From CAZGUH01 sp964529005 (GTDB taxonomy: Bacteria > Actinomycetota > Acidimicrobiia > Acidimicrobiales > Ilumatobacteraceae), in the NCBI GenBank assembly GCA_964529005.1, contig CAZGUH010000005.1, forward strand, positions 1 to 64,000: a stretch of 64,000 nucleotides of DNA. Direction: 5' to 3'. The translations under genes were made by a program, and so were the position numbers. Shown piece after piece: positions 8,441 through 16,563 of this stretch. The notes below the pieces were generated by a model, which was given only the letters and a program-made list of their open reading frames with translations, was not told where the DNA came from and ran no database searches. Every line of letters starts with the position of its first letter. Position 1 is the first letter of the stretch.

Positions 8441-8478
8441 AAATTGCCTTGACGCCCCCGGGGTCGGCGTGGTTGCCT
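8441..8478 (+). promoter_or_regulatory. candidate whiB7 promoter with AT-rich WhiB7-type box
   Basis: AAATT at 8441-8445 stands out in GC-rich DNA and lies 3 bases upstream of a consensus-like -35, TTGACG (8449-8454). An 18-base spacer leads to TTGCCT (8473-8478) as a weak -10. WhiB7 autoregulates by its AT-hook contacting an AT-rich patch just upstream of the -35. The arrangement here matches that established model. Confidence 0.5.
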
Positions 8479-8545
8479 AGCTGACGCTTCGGCCCAGCCG
8501 AGGCGCGACAACGCTCGCCCCGCTCGACTTGTGAAGGACCGTCCG

Positions 8546-8731
8546 ATGAAGTGCACGACGTTCGCCCCCGCCATGGCCATTTCGGCCATCGGCGCGCGCC
8601 CGTGCACGGCCCTTCTCCACGGCTACCGCTGGCGCGCAGTGGCACACGTGGTCTCCGCTGACTTCGGGTTCATGCCGGAGAACTCCGTGACCAAGCGCCC
8701 CGCCCGACGCCTCGGGAAGCTGACGACGTAA
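8546..8731 (+). CDS. whiB7 leader ORF (regulatory uORF)
   Basis: A 61-residue ORF in the whiB7 leader, with GAAGGA (8533-8538) spaced 7 bases before the ATG. The peptide has no recognisable domain. Its last codons include the segment 8703-8715, which is complementary to the left arm of the downstream terminator. Translation of this ORF can therefore decide which hairpin forms. Leader ORFs controlling whiB7 by attenuation are known in mycobacteria and streptomycetes. A GTG at 8531 in the same frame is an alternative start. Confidence 0.6.
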   Translation: MKCTTFAPAMAISAIGARPCTALLHGYRWRAVAHVVSADFGFMPENSVTKRPARRLGKLTT

Positions 8732-8767
8732 CGCTTTCGTCGGAAGCACTGCTCCGAGGCCGTCGGG
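8703..8767 (+). promoter_or_regulatory. antiterminator helix of the whiB7 attenuator
   Basis: CCCGACGCCTCGG (8703-8715, inside the leader ORF) pairs with CCGAGGCCGTCGGG (8754-8767) over 13 base pairs with one bulged C (8760). The right strand is also the left arm of the terminator, so the two structures exclude each other. A ribosome finishing the leader ORF would cover the left strand and favour termination. A ribosome stalled earlier would leave it free and allow read-through. Confidence 0.6.
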
Positions 8768-8798
8768 ATCCCAGATCCCGGCGGCCTTTCTCGTTTTT
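8758..8798 (+). terminator. intrinsic terminator upstream of whiB7 (attenuator)
   Basis: GGCCGTCGGGATC (8758-8770), a 3-base loop, and GATCCCGGCGGCC (8774-8786) form a 13-bp stem with one G-T pair, followed by TTTCTCGTTTTT. It stands only 32 bases before the whiB7 start and after the leader ORF stop, which is the position expected of an attenuator and not of an ordinary gene-end terminator. Confidence 0.8.
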
Positions 8799-8830
8799 CC
8801 GCCCCCTTTCCACCCCGCGAGGTCCACCAG

Positions 8831-9181
8831 ATGTACGCCATCACCAGCGAGGAAGCGATCGAAATCGACGCCACGGCCGTGGCCGCGCCCGCGCCGCGAG
8901 CACGCTGCGCCGACGGCCACGGAACCTTGACCCACCTGTTCTTCAGCGAGGAGCTCCTCGACATCGCCCGGGCCAAGGCGATCTGCGGCCGATGTGCGTT
9001 GCGGGCGAGCTGCCTCGACGAGGCGATCGCCCGCGCCGAGCCGTGGGGCGTGTGGGGCGGCGAGCTGCTCGAGAACGGGCGCATCGTCGCCAACAAGCGT
9101 CCTCGCGGCCGCCCACCGAAGCATCCGCGCCCGATGCTCGTGGTCGACGAGGTCCCGATCCCGCCCCACCTGGTGGCCTGA
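8831..9181 (+). CDS. whiB7: WhiB7-type antibiotic-resistance regulator
   Basis: A 116-residue Wbl protein. Four cysteines (RARC, then C in KAICGRC, then ASC) bind the redox-active [4Fe-4S] cluster. The E-P-W-G-V-W-G-G turn that contacts sigma-A region 4 follows, and the C-terminus carries the AT-hook KRPRGRPPK that distinguishes WhiB7 from other Wbl proteins. WhiB7 activates intrinsic antibiotic-resistance genes with sigma-A. A 17-residue tail after the AT-hook is longer than in mycobacteria. The upstream attenuator and AT-rich promoter box support the assignment. Confidence 0.9.
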   Translation: MYAITSEEAIEIDATAVAAPAPRARCADGHGTLTHLFFSEELLDIARAKAICGRCALRASCLDEAIARAEPWGVWGGELLENGRIVANKRPRGRPPKHPRPMLVVDEVPIPPHLVA

Positions 9182-9298
9182 TCGGAACGTGGATCGAGGC
9201 TCGGGGCAACGCCCGCTGCGTGCGCCGGCCGGCATGCTGTCCCCCCGCAGCAGGTCGGCCGGGCACGGAGCGACGAGCGACCCCCGGGTTTCCCCGTC

Positions 9299-9334
9299 GA
9301 GCGGGTCCGATGTCGTGTGACGTCGGACCCGCTC
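9299..9334 (+). terminator. hairpin downstream of whiB7
   Basis: GAGCGGGTCCGA (9299-9310) and TCGGACCCGCTC (9323-9334) are perfect 12-base inverted repeats around a 12-base loop. There is no T tract, so termination would be weak or factor-dependent. The rest of the 9182-9366 gap shows nothing else. Confidence 0.5.
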
Positions 9335-9366
9335 AGGCGCGCCCGCCCGGCTGATGGCCTCGTCGG

Positions 9367-9372
9367 TAGCCT
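9367..9372 (+). promoter_or_regulatory. leaderless -10 element of the TlpA-like gene
   Basis: TAGCCT lies 8 bases before GTG 9381. This favours that start over the in-frame ATG at 9354, which lies upstream of the element. Confidence 0.5.
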
Positions 9373-9380
9373 GGAGCGCC

Positions 9381-9959
9381 GTGGTCCGCCGCCGGTTGCT
9401 CGTCTCGTCGCTCGCCGCGGCCCTGGTCGTCGGCGTCGGCGTCGGGTATCTGCTCGGCCGCGATGACGGCGCCGGCGGCGTCGACGCCACGCTCGACGAG
9501 CCCGGCGTCGTGCAGGACCAGACCATCGGCACCAACCGCCCGCTCGACGGTGACCCGTTGCCCGACGTCGAGGTCCGCGACGCCGACGGCAACGCGATCC
9601 CCCTGCGATCGCTCATCGGCCAGCCGCTCGTCATCAACGTGTGGTACTCGACGTGCATCCCGTGCAAGGACGAGCTCCCGGCGTTCGCCGAGGTGCACGG
9701 CGAACTCGGCGACGACGTCCGGTTCGTCGGGGTCAACCCGCGCGACCGCGGCGACACCGGCGACCGGTTCGCCCACGACCTGGGTGTGCGCTACGAGCTC
9801 CTCAGCGATCCGGACGGACTGCTGCTGGTCGAGGCCGGTATCGCCATCTTCCCCTCGACGTTGTTCGTCTCACCCGACGGCACGATCGTCAAGCTCCACG
9901 CCGGCGCGATGAACGCCGACACGCTCCGCTCGATCGTCCACGACGAGCTGCTGTCCTGA
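9381..9959 (+). CDS. TlpA/ResA-like membrane-anchored thiol-disulfide oxidoreductase
   Basis: A 192-residue protein. An N-terminal signal-anchor (about 5-22) puts a thioredoxin-fold domain outside the membrane. The active site reads STCIPCKDELP, a CxxC redox pair, and the cis-proline is in FPST. TlpA/ResA proteins reduce cytochrome c heme-binding cysteines or other exported thiols, taking electrons from CcdA. The ccdA gene starts within its stop codon (TGATG), so the pair is coupled. The respiratory cytochromes encoded nearby are likely clients. Confidence 0.88.
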   Translation: MVRRRLLVSSLAAALVVGVGVGYLLGRDDGAGGVDATLDEPGVVQDQTIGTNRPLDGDPLPDVEVRDADGNAIPLRSLIGQPLVINVWYSTCIPCKDELPAFAEVHGELGDDVRFVGVNPRDRGDTGDRFAHDLGVRYELLSDPDGLLLVEAGIAIFPSTLFVSPDGTIVKLHAGAMNADTLRSIVHDELLS

Positions 9960-10861
9960 TGCTGGCGCTGGAGGGGAACTTCGCCTACAGCTTCCTCCTC
10001 GGCATCGCCGCGGCGGTGAACCCGTGCGGCTTCGTGATGCTGCCGGCGTACCTCACGTACTTCCTCAGCTCCGACGACGCCGAGGCCACCGACCAGCGCG
10101 CCGGCATCCGCCGGGCCCTGACCGTGAGCGCGGCGGTGTCGGCCGGCTTCATCGTGGTGTTCGTGGTGGTCGGCGCGATCACCCGCCTGTTCACCGACTG
10201 GCTGGAGCAGCAGTCGAAGTACGCCGGTCTCGCCATCGGCGTGGCGATGGTGGTGATGGGCGTCGCGATGCTGTTCGGGTGGAAGCCGCCGCTGAACACA
10301 GCGGGGATCGCCAGCGGCGCCCGCCGCACCCGCTCGCTGGTGTCGATGTTCCTCTACGGCGTGGCCTACGCCGTCGCCTCGATCGGCTGCACGATCGGCC
10401 TGCTGGTGTCGACGATCTTCGGGTCGTACGACCGGCTGGGATACGTCAGCGGCGTCGTCAGCACCGCGCTCTACGGGGTCGGCATGGCGATGCTCGTCAC
10501 CGCGCTGACGGTGACGCTGGCGGTCGCCAAGCACGGGCTGCTGCGCCGGTTGCGCTCGGTGATGGCGCACCTCCAGACCGCGTCGGCGGTCGTGATCACG
10601 CTGACGGGCGCCTACCTGGCCTGGTACTGGTACCGCGGCATCTACCGCGTGGGCGAGCCGGACCGCGTCACCACCGCGGTCGAGGGCTGGCAGGCGAAGC
10701 TGCACACGTGGCTGCAAGAGCGCGGCGCCTCGACGCTTGGGGTCGTGCTGGGCGGTGTCGTCCTGATCGCGGTGATCTTCGTCGCGTGGCGCCGATCGTC
10801 CCCGAGCGAGCCTCCGCCGCCGGCGCCGTCGGAACGACGCGAGCACGTCGCCACACCATGA
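9959..10861 (+). CDS. ccdA: CcdA-family cytochrome c biogenesis / thiol-electron transporter
   Basis: A 300-residue polytopic membrane protein with six or seven hydrophobic segments. The two redox cysteines are in the expected transmembrane contexts, A-V-N-P-C-G-F in helix 1 and S-I-G-C-T-I-G in helix 4. The family carries electrons from cytoplasmic thioredoxin to exported TlpA-type proteins. The gene overlaps the TlpA-like gene by one base and the next gene by four. A longer tail with an extra membrane span near residues 255-275 and a proline-rich end follows the core. Confidence 0.9.
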   Translation: MLALEGNFAYSFLLGIAAAVNPCGFVMLPAYLTYFLSSDDAEATDQRAGIRRALTVSAAVSAGFIVVFVVVGAITRLFTDWLEQQSKYAGLAIGVAMVVMGVAMLFGWKPPLNTAGIASGARRTRSLVSMFLYGVAYAVASIGCTIGLLVSTIFGSYDRLGYVSGVVSTALYGVGMAMLVTALTVTLAVAKHGLLRRLRSVMAHLQTASAVVITLTGAYLAWYWYRGIYRVGEPDRVTTAVEGWQAKLHTWLQERGASTLGVVLGGVVLIAVIFVAWRRSSPSEPPPPAPSERREHVATP

Positions 10862-11445
10862 CGTTCGCCGCCCTGCTCGCCCACCCCGGTGTCGACGAGG
10901 TGTGCGAGCTGCGCGGCAGCTTCGGTTTCATGGCGTTCCACGGCGGCGCGCTGGAGGAGATGACCGACGTCATCGCGGCGACGGCCGCTGCCCGCTGCGA
11001 CGCCAGCTACTACGGCGTCCACCAACCCGCAGGCATGGCGTGGCACATTCCGTCGATCGAGGTGACGCCGGCGGCGTCGGACACGCTCGCTCGATTCCTC
11101 CAGCACGTGAACGTCGTCGTCACCGTGCACGGCTACGGCCGCCGCGAGATGTTCACCCACGTGCTGCTCGGCGGGCGCAACCGGCGGCTCGCCGACCATC
11201 TCGCGGGCCACCTCGGCGCGCGGCTGCCGGCGTACCGGATCGTCACCGACCTCGCGTCCATCCCGCCGGAGCTGCGCGGCATGCACCCGGCCAACCCGGT
11301 GAACCTGCCCGCCGAACAGGGCGTGCAGGTCGAGCTGCCACCCCGGGTGCGGCTGCACGCGACGCACACCCGGCGGCTGATCGACGGCCTGGCCTCCGCC
11401 GGCGCCTCGTTCGTCTCGAAGACGGCGGCACGTCCCGACGCCTGA
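10858..11445 (+). CDS. poly-gamma-glutamate hydrolase-like protein
   Basis: A 195-residue cytosolic protein whose N-terminal half (A-F-H-G-G-A-L-E-E-M-T, then Y-Y-G-V-H-Q-P) resembles zinc-dependent poly-gamma-glutamate hydrolases (PghP/DUF867), where the HGG and E residues are in the metal centre. Further histidines (VHGYGRREMFTH and LHATHTRR) could complete it. There is no signal peptide, so action on external polyglutamate is unlikely; an amidase on another substrate is possible. It overlaps ccdA by ATGA, implying co-translation, though the functional link is not obvious. Confidence 0.6.
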   Translation: MTFAALLAHPGVDEVCELRGSFGFMAFHGGALEEMTDVIAATAAARCDASYYGVHQPAGMAWHIPSIEVTPAASDTLARFLQHVNVVVTVHGYGRREMFTHVLLGGRNRRLADHLAGHLGARLPAYRIVTDLASIPPELRGMHPANPVNLPAEQGVQVELPPRVRLHATHTRRLIDGLASAGASFVSKTAARPDA

Positions 11446-11491
11446 TGACGGCCCAACGCCGGTGACGGCCAGCGCCGCCTGTCGAGTTGGG

Positions 11492-12160
11492 CTACGGCGC
11501 GAGACGCTCGATCAGCCAGCCGCCGGCCGGTTGCGCCGTATAGCGGAACCGGTCGTGCAGGCGGCTCGGCCGCCCCTGCCAGAACTCCCAGGTGGTCGGA
11601 ACGACGCGCCAACCGCCCCAGAAGGGTGGACGGGGGATCGGCCCATCGCCGAAGCGCGCTTCCACCTCGGCGATCGCCGCGTCGAGATCGCGGCGGGTTC
11701 CGATCGGTTGCGATTGCGGCGATGCCCACGCTCCGATCTGCGAACCGCGGGGCCGGCCGGCGAAGTACGCGTCGGCCTCGTCCTCGGCGATCCGGTGCAC
11801 CGTGCCCCGCGCGCGGACCTGGCGATGCAGATCGAGCCAGGCGAACACGACGGCCGCCGCCGGGCGGGCGGCGAGCTGCTCGGCCTTCGGGCTCTGCGCG
11901 TTGGAGTAGAACGTGATGCCGCGGTGGTCGACGCCGCGGGCGAGGACCGAGCGCGCGTCGGGCACGCCGTCGAGGCCGGTCGTGGCGATCGTCATCGCGT
12001 TCGGCTCGACCACCCCGGCCGCGTCCGCCTGCCCGTACCACAGCAGCCATTGCGCCACCGGATCGTCGACGAGATCGTCACGGTCGAGCCCCGCGGTCTC
12101 GTACTGCTCGCGCCGCTCGCGCACCGAGCGCGCCGCGCCGGCGAGCTCGGGGTCGCTCAT
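11492..12160 (-). CDS. pdxH: pyridoxamine 5'-phosphate oxidase
   Basis: A 222-residue FMN enzyme that oxidises pyridoxine or pyridoxamine 5'-phosphate to pyridoxal 5'-phosphate. Family blocks visible are P-N-A-M-T-I-A-T with D-A-R-S-V-L, the F-Y-S-N-A-Q-S-P-K-A FMN region, Q-V-R-A-R-G-T-V, S-Q-I-G-A-W-A-S, and the C-terminal W-G-G-W-R-V-V-P then R-L-H-D-R. Length is normal. The start overlaps the serS stop by 4 bases (ATGA), so both are read from one mRNA. Confidence 0.95.
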   Translation of the reverse strand: MSDPELAGAARSVRERREQYETAGLDRDDLVDDPVAQWLLWYGQADAAGVVEPNAMTIATTGLDGVPDARSVLARGVDHRGITFYSNAQSPKAEQLAARPAAAVVFAWLDLHRQVRARGTVHRIAEDEADAYFAGRPRGSQIGAWASPQSQPIGTRRDLDAAIAEVEARFGDGPIPRPPFWGGWRVVPTTWEFWQGRPSRLHDRFRYTAQPAGGWLIERLAP

Positions 12161-13461
12161 GCCCCTCGCTGGGGGCGTCCGATGCGGTCGGCGCCGCGCA
12201 TGTACGGCCGCAGCACCTCGGGGACCGCCACCGTGCCGTCGGGCTGCCGGTTGTTCTCCAGGATCGCCGCCCACACCCGCGGCACCGCGAGCGCCGAGCC
12301 GTTCAGGGTGTGCGCGATCTCGGTGCCCTTCTTCTCGGCTCGGCGCACACGGATGTCGGCGCGGCGCGCCTGGTAGTCGCTGAACCAGCTCACCGAGCTC
12401 ACCTCGAGCCACTGGTCGCAGCCGGGCGCGTAGACCTCGATGTCGAAGCTGCGGTGGTGGCTCTGGCCCATGTCGCCGGTGCAGATCTCGATGATGCGGT
12501 AGGGCAGCTCGAGCGCCGCGATCGTGCCCTCGGCCCGGGCGACGAGCTCGTCGAGCAGCGCCGGCGCCTGCTCCGCCGTGGCGATGGCGAGGATCTCGAC
12601 CTTGTCGAACTCGTGCGACCGCAGCATCCCGCGGGTGTCCCGGCCCGCCGAGCCGGCCTCGCGACGGAAGCAGGGCGTGTAGGCCATGACCCGCGCCGGC
12701 AGCGACCCGGCGTCGAGGATCTCCCCCGCGTAGAGCGACGTCAGCGGCACCTCGGCGGTGGGGATCAACCACAGGTCGTCGCGCTCGACGGCGAACGCGT
12801 CGTCGGCGAACTTCGGCAGGTGACCGGTGGCGGTGAGGGTGGAGGTGGTCACGAGCGACGGCGGGCGGACCTCCTCGAACGCATCGGCGTTGCGGTCGAG
12901 CGCCAGCTGGCACAACGCCCGAGCGAGGGCCGCGCCGGGCCCGCGCTGCATCGTGAACATCGCCCCGCTGATCTTCGTCGCGCGCTCGTTGTCCAAGATG
13001 CCGAGGTCGGCGCCGATGTCCCAGTGCGGCACGCGCTGGTGCTCGGCGTACTCGCTCGGCAGCCCGATCGGCCCCTTGACGAGCGGGTTGTCTGCCTCGC
13101 CGGCGCCGTCGGGAGCCTCGGGATGCGGCAGGTTGGGGATGCGCAGCAGCACCTCGCGCAATGACGCCTGCGCGGCGTCGTGCTCGCCGGCGAGCTTGCG
13201 CTCGTCGTCGCCGAGCTGGCGGCTCTCGGCTTGGAGCTCTTCGGCCCGGGCCGTGTCTCCGCTGCGCCGCAGCTGGCCGACCTGCTTCGACAGCTCGTTG
13301 ACGCGGGCGCGGATGGCATCGCGCTCGGAGGTGATGTCGCGCAGCCGGGCGTCGAGCGCGGCGGCCGCGTCCACTTGCACGAGGAGATCGGCCGAGTGCC
13401 GGCGCGCCAGCGAAGCACGCACCCCGTCGGGGTCGGAGCGCAACAGGCGGACGTCGATCAC
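12157..13461 (-). CDS. serS: seryl-tRNA synthetase
   Basis: A 434-residue class II synthetase charging tRNA-Ser. The N-terminal ~110 residues form the long antiparallel coiled coil (heptads of A, R and E) that grips the tRNA variable arm. The catalytic core shows motif 2 (C-F-R-R-E-A-G-S) and motif 3 near the C-terminus (A-L-A-V-P-R). Length matches the family. The GTG start at 13461 has TAGCCT about 9 bases upstream, consistent with a short-leader or leaderless mRNA. It is followed by the coupled pdxH. Confidence 0.96.
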   Translation of the reverse strand: MIDVRLLRSDPDGVRASLARRHSADLLVQVDAAAALDARLRDITSERDAIRARVNELSKQVGQLRRSGDTARAEELQAESRQLGDDERKLAGEHDAAQASLREVLLRIPNLPHPEAPDGAGEADNPLVKGPIGLPSEYAEHQRVPHWDIGADLGILDNERATKISGAMFTMQRGPGAALARALCQLALDRNADAFEEVRPPSLVTTSTLTATGHLPKFADDAFAVERDDLWLIPTAEVPLTSLYAGEILDAGSLPARVMAYTPCFRREAGSAGRDTRGMLRSHEFDKVEILAIATAEQAPALLDELVARAEGTIAALELPYRIIEICTGDMGQSHHRSFDIEVYAPGCDQWLEVSSVSWFSDYQARRADIRVRRAEKKGTEIAHTLNGSALAVPRVWAAILENNRQPDGTVAVPEVLRPYMRGADRIGRPQRGA

Positions 13462-13566
13462 AGGCCGGTCAGGCTACTCCGCCACCTTGCGGATCTCGGA
13501 AGAGTTCGCGTCGCGGCGGCGGCCGGAATCCCGCCCGGCGCGCAGCCGCGCGTAGGGTCGAACACC

Positions 13567-14469
13567 GTGGCTGCCGTGCTCGTCGACGACCTCGTGGTGC
13601 GCTACGGCACGCACACAGCCGTCGACGGGGCGAGCTTCACCGCCGAGGCCGGGGCGGTGACCGCGGTCATCGGACCGAACGGCGCGGGGAAGACGAGCAC
13701 GATCGAGGTCTGCGAGGGATACCGCCAGGCGGCGTCCGGGACGGTGCGGGTGCTCGGCCTCGACCCTTCCCGCGAACAGCGCCGGCTGGGCGAGCGCATG
13801 GGCGTGATGCTGCAAGAGGGCGGCGTCTACCCGAGCGCCCGCGTCGGCGAGGTCGTGGCCCAGTACAGCGCGCTCTACGACCGCGGCGCCGATCCCCGTG
13901 CGCTCGTCGATCTCGTCGGGCTCGCCGATCGCTCGCGCACCGCATGGCGGCGGCTCTCCGGGGGCGAGAAGCAGCGGCTCTCGCTCGCGCTCGCGCTCGC
14001 CGCTCGGCCCGAGGTGGCGTTCCTCGACGAACCGACCTCCGGGGTCGACGTCGGTGGTCGTGCCACGATCCGCCAGATCGTGCGCGACCTCGCGGCCGGC
14101 GGATGTGCCGTGGTGCTCGCCACCCACGAGCTCGACGAGGCCGAGCGGGTGGCCGACCACGTCGTGATGTTCCATCGCGGGCGCGTCGTCGCCGATGGCA
14201 CCGTCGCGAGCGTGCGCGGGACGGCGCACGAGGTCCGGTTTCGCACCGCGTCGCCGATCGACGCCCACGCGGCGGCCACGGCCCTGGGCCGGCCGGTGGC
14301 GCCGGCAGCGAGCGGCGACGTGCCGGAATACGTCGTCGCCGGCGACAGCGCGGTGATCCCGTCGCTCGAAGCGTGGCTGGCGGCGACCGGAGCGCAGCTG
14401 ATCGAGGTGCGCGCGGGCGCCGCACGGCTCGAAGACGTCTTCCTGCGCCTCACGGGGCAGAGCGCGTGA
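13567..14469 (+). CDS. ABC-2 type exporter, ATP-binding subunit
   Basis: A 300-residue ATPase. Walker A is GPNGAGKTS, the signature is LSGGEKQR, Walker B is VAFLDEP, and the H-loop is ATHELDEA. The DrrA/CcmA-like arrangement with a ~90-residue C-terminal domain fits an ABC-2 exporter. The GTG start has TAGGGT (13553-13558) 8 bases upstream. The partner permease overlaps its stop (GTGA). The substrate (drug, lipid or polysaccharide) is not evident. Confidence 0.9.
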   Translation: MAAVLVDDLVVRYGTHTAVDGASFTAEAGAVTAVIGPNGAGKTSTIEVCEGYRQAASGTVRVLGLDPSREQRRLGERMGVMLQEGGVYPSARVGEVVAQYSALYDRGADPRALVDLVGLADRSRTAWRRLSGGEKQRLSLALALAARPEVAFLDEPTSGVDVGGRATIRQIVRDLAAGGCAVVLATHELDEAERVADHVVMFHRGRVVADGTVASVRGTAHEVRFRTASPIDAHAAATALGRPVAPAASGDVPEYVVAGDSAVIPSLEAWLAATGAQLIEVRAGAARLEDVFLRLTGQSA

Positions 14470-15191
14470 AGCTGCTCGCCGCGCAGCTGCGCGCCGAGGT
14501 GCGCCTCGTCGGACGCAACGGCGAGCAGCTGCTGGTCACGCTCGGCATCCCGGTGTTGCTGCTGGTGTTCTTCAGCGCCGTCGACGTGCTGCCGACGGGG
14601 ACGGACGACCCCGTCGACTTCCTCGCGCCGGGCATCCTCGCGCTCGCGGTGATGTCGACGGCGATGGTCAGCCTCGGCATCGCGACCGGCTTCGAGCGGT
14701 CGTACAAGGTCCTGAAGCGGCTCGGCGCGACCCCGCTCGGGCGTGGCCGGCTCGTCGCCGCCAAGGCGCTGTCGGTGGCCGCCGTCGAGTTGGCGCAGAT
14801 CGCAGTGCTGGTGCCCGTCGCGCTGGCGCTCGGCTGGCGGCCAGGCGACGCGTCGTGGGCCACGGCGGCCGCAGGGATCGTCGTCGGCACGTCCGCCTTC
14901 GCGGGGCTCGGCCTGACATTGGCCGGACGGCTGCGCGCCGAGATCAACCTCGCCGCGCAGAACGGGCTCTATCTCGTGCTCTTGCTGCTCGGCGGGATGG
15001 TGATCGCGATCGACGAACTTCCCGCCGCGTTGCGCGCCGTCGCCTACGCCTTGCCCAGCGGAGCTCTCGCCGACGTCCTGCACGACAGCCTCGCCGGCGC
15101 CGGCATCCATCCGGGGGCGAGCTGGGGTGTTCTCGCCGCGTGGGCGATCGCTATGCCGGCTCTGGCCGCTCGGACGTTCCGCTGGGAGTAG
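14466..15191 (+). CDS. ABC-2 type exporter, permease subunit
   Basis: A 241-residue integral membrane protein with six predicted hydrophobic segments (about 20-40, 55-75, 95-120, 125-150, 160-185 and 215-235). The Y-K-V-L-K-R-L-G-A-T-P coupling-helix segment is typical of ABC-2 permeases. It is translationally coupled to the ATPase gene (GTGA overlap), so the two form one exporter. The 3' end overlaps the convergent ctaG by 41 bases. Confidence 0.88.
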   Translation: MKLLAAQLRAEVRLVGRNGEQLLVTLGIPVLLLVFFSAVDVLPTGTDDPVDFLAPGILALAVMSTAMVSLGIATGFERSYKVLKRLGATPLGRGRLVAAKALSVAAVELAQIAVLVPVALALGWRPGDASWATAAAGIVVGTSAFAGLGLTLAGRLRAEINLAAQNGLYLVLLLLGGMVIAIDELPAALRAVAYALPSGALADVLHDSLAGAGIHPGASWGVLAAWAIAMPALAARTFRWE

Positions 15192-16137
15192 CCGGGCCGT
15201 CCGGCGGCGGCGACGTGCGGGCGAACTCACGCTGCACGTCGTCGTAGGTGAGCGGCTCGTCGGCGTTGCCGACCACCTCGGCGTCGGGCACCAGCGCCGA
15301 GCGGCGATACGTCTGCTCGCGATGGAACTGGCGGTTGAAGCGGGTGAAGAACAGATAGATCACGATGCTCCAGAGGAACACCGAGCCCCCGAGCTTCATG
15401 ATCGCCCCCGCCATCTGCTGGTCGGCCGTCGCCGAGACGCCCCACACCCGCACGGGAATGTCGTAGTGCTTGTAGACGATGCCTTCGGCGAAGGTCAGCC
15501 ATCCGGCCGGCACGGTGGGCACGACGCTCTGCAAGAAGAGATAGATCATCGCCGGGTTGGTCGAGATGCGCAGCTCGCGCAACGGCCCCACCACCGGCGT
15601 CCACATCACGATCGCGGTCGTCACGACGCCGACGTGCACCGAGTAGTGCAGGATCGGGTTGCCGCCGGATGCGTTCACGACGCCGGGGATGTGCGTGACC
15701 ATCACCATCAGGTTGAACAGCACGCCGGCCACCACCGGGTGGGCGAACCACTTGTACACCTGGTAGCCGCGGCCGCGGCCGACGAGCGTCCGCAACAGCC
15801 ATTCGGGCGTCGCCAGCAGCACGAGCGGGGGCATGAAGTAGCTCAGCGCCATGTGCTGCAACATGTGCGCCGAGTAGAGGTACTCCTCGGCGATGTCGTG
15901 CATCGGCCAATCGCTGGCCAGCCACAGCAGCGCCATCGCTGCCACGAAGCACCACACGTTGCGGCGAGTGACGACCGGGGCTCCGGCGGGGACGGCATGG
16001 GGGCCGATCGCCCGGACCATGTAGACGTACGCGCCGATCAGGAACGCGACCAGAAGCCAGACCTCAGGGTGGGCCTGGAACCGCCAGGGGTCGGCGAAAC
16101 CCGGTGGGATCGTCTGCGCGATCGAGGCGGCGAGCAT
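15151..16137 (-). CDS. ctaG: CtaG-like cytochrome c oxidase assembly protein
   Basis: A 328-residue protein of the caa3-CtaG family, with about seven membrane spans. Histidines in S-A-H-M-L-Q-H-M, H-P-V-V-A-G-V and H-Y-S-V-H-V mark the family, which helps assemble the copper centres of caa3-type oxidase. The ATG at 16137 has GGAGG four bases upstream; an in-frame TTG at 16152 is less likely. It is the last gene of the oxidase cluster. The C-terminal 60 residues are polar and cytoplasmic. Confidence 0.88.
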   Translation of the reverse strand: MLAASIAQTIPPGFADPWRFQAHPEVWLLVAFLIGAYVYMVRAIGPHAVPAGAPVVTRRNVWCFVAAMALLWLASDWPMHDIAEEYLYSAHMLQHMALSYFMPPLVLLATPEWLLRTLVGRGRGYQVYKWFAHPVVAGVLFNLMVMVTHIPGVVNASGGNPILHYSVHVGVVTTAIVMWTPVVGPLRELRISTNPAMIYLFLQSVVPTVPAGWLTFAEGIVYKHYDIPVRVWGVSATADQQMAGAIMKLGGSVFLWSIVIYLFFTRFNRQFHREQTYRRSALVPDAEVVGNADEPLTYDDVQREFARTSPPPDGPATPSGTSERPEPA

Positions 16138-16216
16138 GCGGCCTCCAGTCAACCGGGGCGTTCAGCGGGAGCGGACGGGAACGATGTCCAGGCTAGGACG
16201 CGCCAGGCCGGGCGCG

Positions 16217-16555
16217 TCAGGACGGGTTGAAGAACTCGAACGTCATCAGCGCCATGCAGTAGATGACGACGGCCAGAATCAACCCGCTGTAGAACATCCA
16301 GGTGAAGATCCTGTTGTCGAACTTCAGGTGCATGAAGAAGCTGACGACGATGAAGAACTTCAGCGCCATCAAGATCAGCAGCGCCGGCATGAACAAGGCG
16401 CCGACGTCGATGTAGCTCAACGCCACCTCGATGCCCGTCATGACCGCGAGGATCAGGGCGATGCCGACATAGCCCTTGTCGCTGAGGCCGTGCTGGTGGT
16501 CGCCGGCTGCGCTGTGGTCGGAGTGTTCGGCGTGGGCGGTGTCGGTCGCGGACAT
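16217..16555 (-). CDS. cytochrome c oxidase subunit IV
   Basis: A 112-residue small subunit with a His-rich polar N-terminus and three membrane segments (about 28-48, 53-73 and 85-108). The F-F-M-H-L-K-F-D block between helices 2 and 3 is diagnostic for prokaryotic COX IV. It stabilises the heme-copper oxidase without binding cofactors. It sits 8 bases downstream of the subunit III gene, so it is co-transcribed with it. Confidence 0.9.
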   Translation of the reverse strand: MSATDTAHAEHSDHSAAGDHQHGLSDKGYVGIALILAVMTGIEVALSYIDVGALFMPALLILMALKFFIVVSFFMHLKFDNRIFTWMFYSGLILAVVIYCMALMTFEFFNPS

Positions 16556-16563
16556 GGCAGACC

